From NCBI GenBank assembly GCA_004009845.1, contig RMBW01000003.1, forward strand, positions 777,759 through 841,758: a stretch of DNA of 64,000 nucleotides. The letters run 5' to 3'. Positions within the stretch are counted from its first letter, which is position 1, and each line of letters begins with the position of its first letter. Origin of the DNA: Davidsoniella eucalypti (taxonomy: Eukaryota > Ascomycota > Sordariomycetes > Microascales > Ceratocystidaceae). Positions 24,055-35,192 of the stretch are shown piece by piece. The translations under genes were made by a program, and so were the position numbers. The notes beneath the pieces were generated by a model, which saw only the letters and a list, made by a program, of their open reading frames with translations, made no database searches and had not been told where the DNA came from.

Positions 24055-25600
24055 GATCCGATGCTAGGTCAAAAAGCGAAGACTAATGTGAGGATAGGCA
24101 GTTTGAGCTGCAGAAAAGAAGCAAGATGTCTCGCTTTGGCTTCCCCGGTCTAGATGGAAGAACGAAAGATCGTAGGCAAAAAGAGAAGCAGCAAGACAAA
24201 GGCGAGCTAATAAGAGCAGATACAAAGAATAATAAGCGTCTTCTCACTAGAGCTAGACACAGTTTTATAGTTCTAGAACTCTGGTTCTCGTTGCTGCGTA
24301 GAGCTGGCGCTTTGTTTTGTTTTTATTTTGCTCTTGATTTCTCTTGCCTACAAAATTACAGATTGGCAAAAGAAAATGCATGTGAAAGTGCGATGGCGAT
24401 TGAAATTCTGGCCAAGCAACAAAACAGGCTAATTTATTCGAGATTAGAGACGCATAAAAAAGAGGAATAATATAGGCTAGCTCAGTTCACCACGAAAGAA
24501 AAAGCAGAATATTGATATATCAAACTGGCCGAACAAGCCCGATAGCCTCGAGAAGGCTGTGTGATGCTTGGCTGATAGACGAGAAGATAAAGCCTCAAAC
24601 AAAGGAATCAGAGCTCATGAAGGCGTTTGTCACGAACAGAAGAAGAGACGAGCACGGCGGGAATGCTAATGCCTTGAAGAGACCGCCTGTATTTCTCTAT
24701 TTCTCAGCCAACCCACCTTAACCCTTGTACCTAATGACCCTGCAAACAAAGCTGCCCGCTATCAAAACCAAGCGATGCTCTTCGATAGCTTGACAGCAAT
24801 ATACCATCATGACATGTCGTGAAATATAAGCACATGGCTGTTCTGTACATTGACTAGTTCTAATTTCAAGAGATTGTTCTTTAGACTGCATTTAGAGAGC
24901 TATTTCCGGGTCTATTCTTAAGACTCAAAGTTTGTTTTGGTTCTGCAAAGCCTGACTTGTCATGTAACAGAACGTCGTGCTACTATTCACCGCAGTAGCT
25001 ACTACAGCCTAAAAGACCCTTACAACATGAAGAAAATAAGCCAAAAAAAAAAAGAAAACCCCCCCAAAAGGGACCTTAATTTTGTATTAGTGACTTCGGT
25101 ACCACGGTTGCAGAAGACGTAAAATATAGTCAAGTCACGGCTGTAGAAGCTCCGGCGGTCGAAGTCTTGACTGTAGAGTAGCTTGAGCTGCGCCTTAGTG
25201 GTTACCCGCCTGTATCTTGGCCGTGATTAGGTTGTTTCAGCTGCTGACTGATAGCGAGGCTGTGCTGATCTAGGACTATCCTTAGGGCCTGTTGGGAAGC
25301 TTATTCCAGAGTGCTAGAGCTTCTAAACCCGGAACCTCTCATTAGAGACTAACTAATCCCTGATTCTAAAGCATCCGAAAGCTTGACTGCAACCCGCAAC
25401 TGTGTCTCCGCCGGCCTTTTTTCCCTTTCTTTTCCTTCATGCTAAGTTGAAAAGGTCTCTTTCTGTTATAGTCGCAAGATAACTTGCTGCCTAAAACCAG
25501 CCGGTCTAGATATATCACCAATTCTTCACACTCTTTGGGCCCGTCATCTTTGCTGTCTTATCCTTCTTAGACACCCCCACCCCCCCCAGACACCCAAATC
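24055..25600. other. Divergent intergenic region, 1.5 kb
   Basis: Shared upstream region of the bHLH gene (leftward) and the Maf gene (rightward). It has one near-match to the inositol-response decamer (24379-24388), a 14-bp imperfect direct repeat (CACGGTTGCAGAAG at about 25104 and CACGGCTGTAGAAG at about 25136) and a C-rich run at 25573-25588 close to the Maf ATG. No gene was seen. Confidence 0.5.
24379..24388 (+). promoter_or_regulatory. Near-match to the inositol-response (Ino2/Ino4) decamer
   Basis: CATGTGAAAG differs from the yeast UAS-INO consensus CATGTGAAAT at the last base and includes the E-box core CATGTG. It lies 325 bp upstream of the ATG of the bHLH gene, whose product is of the type that binds this class of site. 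It is one occurrence, so chance is possible. Confidence 0.3.
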
Positions 25601-26559
25601 ATGAGTGACCCGGAAAAACAAACCCTCATCGATATCGACGATGCCGATACGCCCAAATCGCCGCCGCAAAAGCCGCCGATGCGTCGCGGTCCGGCCCTCC
25701 TCCAGATCCCAATCATCATGCACTTGCGTGGCCAGAGAGTGATTCTGGCATCTTCCTCTCCTCGTCGCCGGGCGTTGTTAGGCCAGGTAAGAAAAGTACA
25801 AGACAAGAAAACAAAGAGCCGCTGACAAAACCTAGTAATGAAGCGACTGGGTGATTACGTCATGCGCTTTTCTGTCTCCCCTTCACCCCCCTTCTGCTCG
25901 ACCACATGGACTAACCATAACGTCTGTCATGTCTCTAGATCGGCTTGAACAACCTCGAGATCCGCGCATCTACACAACCGGAAAACGTTGACAAGAAAAC
26001 CCACACACCGCACGAATACGTTGCCGAGACGGCGCGGCAAAAGGCCCTTAATATCTACCAGGCCGTGATAGCTGAGGGCGAAGCCGACAGTAGCCTCGTC
26101 GACCCGACGTTAGTCATTGCTGCTGACACCATAATCGTATCGCGTGACGGCCGCATCATCGAAAAGCCGCGTAGCGGGGCTGACCACGTGCGCATGCTCA
26201 AGCTGCTGCGCGACACCGAGTATCATCTAGTACTAAGCAGCGTGTGCGTCATGGCACCGCGTGAGGATGCGCGCCATCCCGGCTATGAGATGGAGTCGCA
26301 TACCGAGGAAACAAAGGTGTGGTTTGCTTCAGAGTCAGATGGCTTGCCTGACGATGTCATCGAGGCCTATGTTAAGACTGGCGAGGGCGTCGATAAGGCT
26401 GGTGGCTACGCTATTCAGGGCACCGGTGGTATGGTACTGGTCGACCGTATCGATGGTAGCGTTGATAATGTCGTTGGCTTGCCGGTACGTAGATGTTTGG
26501 CTATGGCTGAGAAGGTCATTTTCAAGCAGGATGTCGACGATGGCGAGGAGGAAGAATGA
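25601..26559 (+). CDS. Maf/HAM1-like nucleotide pyrophosphatase (Maf family), two exons
   Basis: Exons 25601-25786 and 25939-26559, with a 152-nt intron (GTAAGA..CTAG, phase 0), give 268 residues. Maf proteins hydrolyse non-canonical or modified nucleoside triphosphates to monophosphates (pools such as m5UTP, pseudo-UTP, dTTP/UTP). Visible family blocks: LASSSPRRRALL at about 49-60 (phosphate-binding Ser/Arg motif), TARQKAL, VIAADTIIV, EKPRSGADHVRMLKLL and KAGGYAIQGTGG, followed by GSVDNVVGLP near the end. The first 45 residues are a Pro/Asp-rich extension not needed for the fold. The C-terminus is acidic (DDGEEEE). It is probably cytosolic, as no targeting signal is seen. The fold is sure; the substrate is not. 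Confidence 0.93.
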
Positions 26560-27717
26560 AGAGAGAGAAGAGATACAAAGAGGAAAAAAGGAAAACCTAC
26601 ATTACTACTTTTGCTTATACTCAACCATCTGCCCTCTAAAGGAAGAGGAAGATAGACAGACGTCCGTAGAAACACCATGTGTTCATCTCGGTGGTCGCTT
26701 AGAATCTGGATACATAGACTTGTAGCTTATAGCATAGAAAGCGTGAATTGTACGCTCGGCCATTGGTCCTGAGATTTTCTTTACTAAACATAGACGAGAA
26801 GATACATAGCTATGTATATGCCAAAGGGAAAACCTTCTACTAGGTCTTTCTACAGGATAGCCTGGACGTAAAAAAACGGTAGATTCTTGAGCAAAATAAA
26901 GACAGGCCCGAAGCTGTTCTGCTTGTCCAAAGTAATCTCTTTCCATTAGTCGTAATAAGAAAGGACAGACAAGATAATCGTATCGTATCATATACCATCT
27001 CTTATATTTTATCTCTTGATCTTTTGCTATCTTTAGCTTAATCTCTTTTCGACCTTTGACTCGACTTGATTCATTGACGATGGGAAGGAGATGACTCTAC
27101 AATTTGTCAATAGACAAAAGTATTGAACAACTTAAGTAACCTATTTTGCTGGTGTTAGTTATTTGGAGCAATTATGTGTCTAACCAGGTTCACCTTTTAT
27201 TGTTGTCGCAATGGAAAAGAGAAATCAAAAGCTCACAGGTAAAAATCATTAACTAGACAAGCCATCTAGTACGTCACTTGGCCTTCTCAAATTACAAAAC
27301 TAGAGTGTTGGATACAATCGGATTTGAGCACTTTGGAGTACAATATATAGCTCAAATATTGAGCGTGATTGTTTGTTATCATGTCAAAGCTTTCAAATTG
27401 ATGCTATAGCTACCATTAACTTTGGATTATAATTATGAGATGACATCAAGATTTGTCTCTGTTGTTCTACTTGGTATAGTGTCACATGACGACAAAGGTA
27501 TCTCTAAACTATGGTAGCTACCTAACCTTGTCACCTTAGACATCAACAACAATCAACTACACCTTTCACTTCAAAATACTTGATCTTGATTTCTCTATCT
27601 ATCATTGCAAAACACCTCTATATAACTACATATCACCTATTCTTCCGTTTCTCTACTCACAAATCGATTTGCCAATTATGGGTAATGAAATTGATGAAGC
27701 GGAAGCACCCTGAATCA
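26560..27717. other. AT-rich intergenic, 1.16 kb
   Basis: No coding frame with support. Composition drops to clearly AT-rich after about 26,700 and stays so to about 31,300, setting this block apart from the neighbouring genes. No terminal inverted repeats or transposase fragments were found by eye. Confidence 0.5.
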
Positions 27718-29713
27718 ATGTCAAGCCAAACCCAACTTGATCAAGACAGGGCGGCTGTTGAGGAAGCTCTCCAAAAACAAAAGCAAAAGTATGAAGAAGA
27801 TCTAAGGCGGTGCGACGAGGAAAACGCCAGAAAGCCCGCACAAGCCAATCCACGCACCGAGAAGGAACGGCTCGAGAAAGAAGCTGCTCAATAGTTCATT
27901 GTGTGTTCTAACTAACTTCTTAACAGCTCTTTACAAAGATTTTTCACTCAATTGCCAAGCATTGACACTGGAGCCAAATAAAGAATACCATACAACTGGT
28001 GGGCCTACTCCAGTCCATAATCGGCTATATCCACGTCTTTTGAAGTCTTGGATAAATTTCGAGAGCATTCATGAACAAAAGTTCACTCAGTTCTATACTT
28101 TCTTCGGCGAACAAGAACTATTTCCAAGCTTTAGCAGTATTGCCTCCAACAAAGCCATTGTCATGTGAGGATCATGTTGTCTTTTTTTCTTGAAACTATT
28201 ATCATCCCATTTTTGTAGCATAAGGAACATGGCAAGAAAACAGCATACGATTCTATCGAAAATGTGAGTTCCGATGTCAACTCACGACATTATGTGGTCT
28301 CAATTGGCAAACGAATCTTCAATCTGCCCTAGTCGACCAGCTTGTGTTTCCATGAACGACAGCCCTTCAAATCTTGGCACATCAGATTCTGACCTCTCGG
28401 ATACCGACAGCCCCCCAAATGATAGCCCATCAAATGTAGCAGACAATGTTGGGCCTCTTCTGTATCTACCCAAGGAAAGATCCAGCAAAAAGCGATTCAG
28501 ATCTCTTACTTCTACAAATGATAGTTCTGCGGCCAAGTCATCTTTACAAAACCGACGCTTCGATGCTGATTGTACTGCGACAGGATACAGAAATCTTGAA
28601 ATTCGTGAAGACACAGAGAGGAACTTGCTTGTTGTGGAATACAAGGCTGCTCATGAGACCCCTCTTGTATATTTATCTAATGCCGAGCCATCTGTCTCCT
28701 ATGACCTTGTTGCGGGGAAAAAATCAATGCCACCAAAGATGAAACTGAGGAGGGCACATTCAACAGGCGCTGCCAGTTCACTGCTTATGCTATAACCCAA
28801 ATCTTTCACTATCTGATAAACTCTGGGCTTCAGTATGGATATATCACAACTGGTGAATGCTTTGTCTTTCTTTATGTAGATAAAGATGATCCCAATATAT
28901 TATCCTACTATCTTCCTATTCCTCAAGAGTCTATATCTAGTATACCACTCCGTACAGAGGAAGATGGTCCTTAAGATCCCCAGGTCATTGAAGTAGAGAT
29001 CGATTCTATCAAGTAGACACCAGTTGCCCATATCTTGACACTATCACTTTTGTCCCTCGAACAGCCAATGGATAGCCAACAAACACAGGCCGAACGGAAA
29101 TCTAGACTCATCTACCTGCCTGACCGCTATAGAGATCAATCTCGAAATGATAGCCCCGACAACAGCGCTAGTAGTAGTACCAACAGCAACCTTGGCTCGA
29201 CATCAGATCATCAAACTACTGGAACTACTGACTCTGTACCTATACGACCTCCACGAGAGAGATACTGCACACAACAATGCCTATATAGCATTGTGCCTCA
29301 CCAGAGTCTCGATGAACATTGTCCTAATGTTTCACTTCACAGAAAGGCAAACACAGATACTGCCTCGAATAAGCATGTCATTGGGGTCTCTCAACTCCTG
29401 GTAACTATCAAGACTCAAATGGATACTAATCTCGACAATGATCTTGGTGTGTTGAAACAGTATGGTGCTATTGGAAATCTAGTCAAGGTCACTGCATATC
29501 CATTTGGGTACCCTCTGGTTGCTTCAGAATGAGATTAATGTCTACTCAAGACTGAAATATCTCCAGGGAAAGTCTATTCTAGTCTGTCTTGGTAAGATTG
29601 ATTTCGACAGGGCTGAGATTCAGGAGCGGGCAGCATCAAGAAAGAGTGAATTTGACCATGCCAGTGTAGTTTCAGAGCACAAGGCTAAGCAGTATTATCC
29701 TATGCAAACTTGA
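27718..29713 (+). pseudogene. Decayed member of a multi-copy fungal kinase-like protein family
   Basis: Pieces of one protein lie in order in shifting frames. 27718-27894: Glu/Lys/Gln coiled-coil start, stopped by TAG. 27899-28168: block with TTGGPTPVHNRLYPRLL. 28274-28735: NLLVVEYKAAHETPL block. A frameshift at about 28,738 leads into GLQYGYITTGECFVFL, with stops at 28972 and 29014. 29035-29510: RYCTQQCLYSIVPHQSLDE and NVSLHR. Another frameshift near 29,510 leads to INVYSRLKYLQG and IDFDRAEIQ, ending at 29713. I recognise these blocks from a family common in Aspergillus and relatives that has a kinase-like C-terminal domain; databases often call it only protein-kinase-like. Compared with that family, the stretch between the LQG..VCLG motif and the IDF-RAE motif (most of the kinase lobe, with the catalytic loop) is missing. 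The decay looks old: several independent lesions, yet recognisable codons remain. Confidence 0.78.
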
Positions 29714-31409
29714 ATGGCTGTAGAGTGAAGGTGTAGAAGAGTCTTTTTTTTTATATAGACAATTTGGTAGTATCATAATATAAGGTTGTCAACTATGAAT
29801 ATTTCCACATGTGATAGAATATCCCCTTTACCTTGTTCATAGTTTCTACCACCCTACAATTTGTTGCAATAGCAATAACTACATCATGGATAAAATTCTA
29901 AATACGGCTATATGAAGATCAATAGTTAGGAATCATACCTCACAATCGGGACACCGCCTTTACTCATGTTCGCTTTCTCACTTTGACTAAGTAAAAAGCA
30001 GAATGAACAACTTGCCGTCTAATTTTTATTTTCAAAAGCACATCAACAACTCGATAAAGCGGGATACTCCATGATCTTCTTATATTTTGAGGCAAGAGGC
30101 TTATTTTGTTTTCTTTTGATATATCTTAGCAAGTTATGAACCGTCATAGCTAGCTTCGCCTGACTCGAACTTATTTATTGTTTTGGGATCTCCCTGACCC
30201 GAGATCCACACCGCCACTTTGGGATAGTTACTGCTTTTTTCAATTTCTTTTATACTCAAGTAAGAAAAATCGTATATAAGTGTTGGACTTAGGGCCAGGT
30301 TGCACACGGAATAGAGATTTAAGGAGAGGAATTCTTTATGCTGGCTTTATGTACCTTGAACTTCAAAAATTTAAAACAATCTTAATGACGAGTCGGCACA
30401 TCCAGAGTCAAAGACCTACCTGATTAATGGCACTGGAGATTTGATGAGATTGCTTGTAGCCATCACGAGGCTTCTACGGCGTAAGGAGAGTGGCTTTTCC
30501 TATGATATCTTAGTTCAAAAAGAGAGATTGCGGTGCTGTTATCAGTCTTCTCCATAGTTAAGAACCTCTACATGAATACTAACACCATTTGTTTTTCTAT
30601 TTGTTGTCTGTATACCCCCAATGTCATGGAGCTTTGTATCATGAGCTCTTGTTTCACCTCTCTTCTATCCAATGGATAAGTGAACTAGATTTTGTACTAT
30701 CTTCAGTGTTTGGTCTTTTTCACTTGGTTCCTTTCCTTTCCGATGTTTTCCCTTAAGCTCTTTTTGGTTGTGTTCAGCCGTGAAGTGCCATCTTGTGCCT
30801 ATATTACCATATATGTTCACTTATAAAATTATTGAGAATGGCACTGATATTTTGCACGTGACACTGTAAGATATCTTGGCATGCAACTGCTCTGATAATC
30901 GTACATATATACATTACATGCACTAGCTTGTAACACTGCAAAAGGTAGGGGAGTTACTGCTTTGTGCAGTGCTGAAGCAACAATAGTGGGTCAATTTGGG
31001 GAGTTGAAAGAACCATCGGCGTATCTTGTATACATAAGTGTTTGTAGCTAAAGTGGCAGTTGCCTTGTTTCGAGACGACGTAGTTGAGATAGTAAATGGA
31101 AAGCCTTGGTTTGAATTACTCTATTTCTTTTCCTTTTTACTAGCTTTTTGTTATTTTTCGTTATATTGTGCTGTGTTGTGTGTTTTATCTTGCCATTTTT
31201 GATTCTTTAGTGAATTTATTCCTTTCTGCTTCATTTTCAGGCCTTGACTGGTTCTGTCGCTCGCCATTGAAGCTACCAAAATCGTCGCGGTACCCATCCT
31301 ACATTTGACCACAGTATCTGACTTAAGTACGGAGTCATCAATTGGGGTTTGGGGCCAACGATATTCTGTTAGACTGGACTGGAAATTAATGGGAGTTGGA
31401 ACTAAGATT
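29714..31409. other. AT-rich intergenic, 1.7 kb
   Basis: 3' flank of the broken gene and upstream region of the glutaminyl cyclase-like gene. Contains GCACGTGAC (about 30,856), an E-box core about 550 bp before the next ATG. No frame or RNA gene is supported. Confidence 0.5.
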
Positions 31410-32739
31410 ATGACAAACAATAAGCTTCCACTGCTAGGCGTGGCTTCACCGTCTTCGCTACTGCGAACTCTGTTGCTATGGACATCTCTAGCCGTGCCAG
31501 CAGTTACCGGCTTTCAAGAGTTGAGCGAAGATGCACTTCATGGTCTGCCGTCAGCTGGTTCCGACTTTGATATTGACAATGCCCATGGCCTATTGGCACC
31601 GCTGCTGATCACACGTGTCCCCGGAACGTCGGGCCAGATCGCCGCTCAGAACCACTTCATCGACTTCTTCAGCAAGAACCTGCCCAAATGGAAGCTCGAT
31701 ATCCACAACCTGACAAGCAAGACTCCTGCTACTGGAGATCGGCAAGTTCCCTTTGCGAACTTAATCTTCACACGGGACCCGCCGTGGTCGACTACCGGTG
31801 ATACGGGCCGGCTGACGTTGGTGGCGCACTATGATAGCAAAGTCGAGCCCGATGGCTTCATCGGCGCTACGGACAGTGCTGCACCTTGTGCCATGTTAAT
31901 GCATGTGGCGCGCAGTATCGATGCGGCCTTGACGGCCAAGTGGCAGGCCATGGAGGATAGTGGTGATGCTTCTATGGAGGAAGATGAAGGTGTCCAAATC
32001 TTGCTGCTGGACGGCGAGGAGGCATGGATCGAGTGGACAGACGACGACTCTCTTTACGGATCAAGGTGAGAACAACGAATACTCAATAGAGTATATGATT
32101 ACTCCTGGAATGTGTGAACTGACCCTATCCTACCACCATCACTTCAGAGCTCTTGCGGAACAATGGGACACTGAAGTCTACCCGGCTCTATCTGCCTACC
32201 GCAGCCCAATCAACGCCATTGATCTTTTTCTTCTAATCGACCTTCTCGGCGCACCGAACCCCAATGTCCCGTCGTACTTTGCCACGACACACTGGGCCTA
32301 CCGTAACATGGCACGACTCGAGCAACGCCTGAGACGGCTTGGCCAGCTACAATCGACAGTAGTGAGCCCATTTCTACCCGACATCAACAAATCCAACGAG
32401 GACTTCCGTGGATCCAGCGGCATATCTGACGATCACGTACCGTTTATGGTGCGTGGTGTTCCTGTATTGCATATCATTCCCAGGCCGTTCCCTAGTGTCT
32501 GGCATAAAATGGAAGACGACGGCGTGCATTTAGACATTGCGTCTTGCCATGACTGGGCCATGCTCATCACGGCCTTTGCAATCGAATGGTTGGAACTGGA
32601 ACAATACATGTCGTCGATGGGCACGTTAAAACGGGATGACAATGATTTAAAGGTACGCAATGAACAGGCTTCTGAGAAGCGTCGATCTAAGAATATCCAA
32701 CACGACGCCCGTGATTTTGCACTTAAGACGGAGCTATAA
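31410..32739 (+). CDS. Glutaminyl-peptide cyclotransferase-like M28 metalloenzyme, two exons
   Basis: Exons 31410-32065 and 32148-32739, with an 82-nt intron (GTGAGA..TCAG), give 415 residues. An in-frame ATG 21 nt earlier (31389) is an alternative start. Residues about 15-35 are a signal peptide or anchor (LLRTLLLWTSLAVPAVTG). The enzyme family turns N-terminal Gln into pyroglutamate in the secretory pathway. Zinc-ligand contexts are all present: HYDSK and FIGATDSAAP (Asp), LLLDGEEAW (Glu) and FPSVWHKMEDD (His). The splice joins LYGSR to ALAEQW, the usual LYGSR-LAE block. An acidic insert lies before LLLDGEEA. The next gene is an oligosaccharyltransferase subunit, also of the ER. The family call is firm; activity as cyclase rather than peptidase is inferred from motif contexts. 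Confidence 0.92.
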
Positions 32740-33769
32740 CGACATTTCTATGAGTAGTATCACGTAGGCGGATACTGTGATGTGTTCTTGACCGGTTCTG
32801 TACTACAAACCACTCTGTAAAGGAATGAATCGCTCTAAAGTATAATGATGCAAATGTTACATGTGGCATCTTTCACGCTGCGTTTCGATACAAGACACAC
32901 GCTAAATCTGGTGATTTTTTCTGTATAGTAGAGCGAGATATAAGCGGGTTGACTACATGAAAAGTTATACTCAGCGTATAAGCGGAAGCACAACATCTTA
33001 AGCTTCGAGGGGAATTAACGAATGGTATTGATAGGTATCGCAACCGAGCATTTTATTTTTATTTTTATTTTTAAAACGGCTATTTTCTTTTCCTTGCTTT
33101 CAGTAATGGACATGACATCTATCTAAATTGAATCTTGGTTACGAGCAAACCCAACTCTCTTATATCATGATTAACAAAAGTCAATGCGCCACACATGGCA
33201 TGTTGTTTTTATAGTTTCACAGTAGCGGCCCCATTATTTCGCGCCACAGCCACGCAATGCGAGCGCCACACAAGTAGCTTATAGCTGTCCTTCTTGGAAC
33301 TAGTTAATTGCGCCAGCAAAAAAAGCTTAGAGCATTTAGTGTAGCCAGGGCGCCCTGGCTGCGATTACGACGTTCGACATTGTCTGAATAGAACAAGTTG
33401 GTGACGTTTCGCTTTTTTACCATTCTTTGTTCTTTTTTTTTCTTTCCTGATTCTTGATCTTTGATACGTTTTTGTTTTATTTTTGTTCTACTAGAGAACC
33501 AAGTACAGATCCAAATTGGCCTGTACATCCCAAGCTAATACGTTATTATTGCCCTTAAAAGATTCACTGCATAGAATTTCGACTATACGTTATAGCTGGC
33601 TTCTATTAGAAACTTGTGCTTTGACGACTCCATCACAGCTTTGCGACGCTGTCCTTCTTTTATTTCCTCACCACATTCGAAGCTTTCACATCACCCAATC
33701 CAGCTTTTTATCTCCGTCTTCGATACTTTTCTACCATCTAGAGCAACCCATCACACCCGTTAGCCCATC
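32740..33769. other. Intergenic, 1.0 kb
   Basis: AT-rich, with a TTTTTA repeat at about 33054-33072 and T/C-rich runs at 33415-33490. Upstream region of SWP1. No gene was seen. Confidence 0.5.
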
Positions 33770-34762
33770 ATGAGATTAATCCCGTCGCTTTCTACTCTGC
33801 TTTTGGCTGCCAGCGCCGTCAGCGCCGCCACCTGGGACTTCAAGGACGGCAGCATCAAGATCAAGCCTAAGAAGGGCGAAGTCCAGTCCGTCAGGTTCGT
33901 TCATCTCGATCTCTCCCCTCTTTCTCCATGTTTCGCTATACATCTCCAATTCTAACCATCTCTTTGTAACCCACCCACAGTTTCTCGTCTACCAAGCCTA
34001 CCTCCAAGGCCCTCGATATTGAGCCGACCGACAACATCATCGTGACGCTGACACCGTCTCTCAGCTCCCCCTCCGGCGCTAAGCCTCACCAGGCCATGCT
34101 ACTTCTACGCGATGCCGTTTCTGGTCTCGAAGCGCCCTTTGGCTTCGCCGTGCGCGACAACGGCAAGTCCGTGGCCAAGTTCGCCTACCGCGATATCCCC
34201 GCCCCTCTGCTCGCCGCTGATGCCCTGCAGGCAACTGTCGTGCTGGGATCCTTCGATAAGGACGCTAAGCCACTGAAGAAGGAGGTTTTTACTATTGTTC
34301 CCAAGGCGGATACCAAGCCCGTTGTCGAGGCCCCCGAACGCTATGAGAAGAAGCCCGAAATTCGCCACATCTTCCGCCCCGATGCGCAGAGCCCACCCAA
34401 GATCATCTCTATCGTCTTCGCTTTGGCCGTCGTCGCTGCTCTGCCTGTTCTTTTCATCTCGGTAAGTCCCTCAATTCTCCGTCTCTGGCTGTGCGATGTT
34501 TGTACTAACAATCCATCAATAGTGGCTTGCCATGGGCGCCAACGTCTCGCATCTGGGCAAAGCTCTGTCGACTGCTGCCGTTCCCCACGTCACCTTCTTC
34601 AGCTCTATCATTGCTCTGGAGGGCGTCTTCTTCATGTATTACACTGCCTGGAACCTGTTCCAGGTCCTGCCTCTGCTGGCCGTCGTCGGCACCGTTTCTG
34701 TGCTGAGTGGCTCTCGGGCCCTGGGTGAGGTTCAGTCCCGGAGACTGGCTGGTGAGCGGTAA
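33770..34762 (+). CDS. SWP1: Oligosaccharyltransferase subunit SWP1 / ribophorin II, three exons
   Basis: Exons 33770-33894, 33981-34461 and 34523-34762 give 281 residues, with introns of 86 and 61 nt. It is a subunit of the ER complex that transfers the Glc3Man9GlcNAc2 glycan to Asn residues of nascent proteins. The signal peptide is residues 1-19 (LSTLLLAASAVSAA). The luminal beta-rich part reads VSFSSTKPTS (made by the first splice), HQAMLLLRD and APFGFAVRDNGKS. Three membrane helices follow: about 185-205 (IISIVFALAVVAALPVLFIS), FFSSIIALEGVFFMYYTAW, and LLAVVGTVSVLSG. Intron 2 falls right at the end of the first helix. Length is close to yeast SWP1 (286). Confidence 0.94.
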
Positions 34763-35192
34763 ATCGACTACTGAGTTCTATGACAATGAAGTTCAAGATC
34801 CGAGTCTACCGTCCGACTTGAAGCTTTGATAGAGTAGAGAAATGGAAGGATGTACAGCAAGTGAGACTGTAAGATATCGAAGAGATTAGCGTTCTAAGGC
34901 TTCCTATGGAGCATCTCGGAACAATGGCGTGATTTGTTCGGCTTGGTCGTTGTGGAAGAGGCCGTTTTGTACAAGTACAGTAACTGGAAAATTAGAGCAC
35001 TAGTTGTCTCAATTGTCGATATATCTACCAAAATGCATACAAATTCTGCAAACCAACCCAAAATAAATAACCAATCTAACCTTGTCATGATATAAATAGT
35101 ACATGCTATATAAATGCCCAATGAAGCCAAAGTCTTTAACAAACGCCAGATAATAGATACATACACTTGTCGTATACAAAATAGAAACATCG
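34763..35192. other. Convergent 3' spacer, 430 bp
   Basis: AT-rich sequence between the stops of SWP1 and RAD17. No gene or clear structure was seen. Confidence 0.5.

Noticed and set aside
25090..25150. Imperfect direct repeats in the bHLH/Maf spacer as a mobile-element footprint
   Set aside because: Only 12 of 14 bases match and no terminal repeats or target duplication are visible.
27718..29713. Functional multi-intron gene instead of a pseudogene
   Set aside because: Frame changes occur inside conserved blocks without GT..AG pairs, and stop codons lie in conserved stretches.
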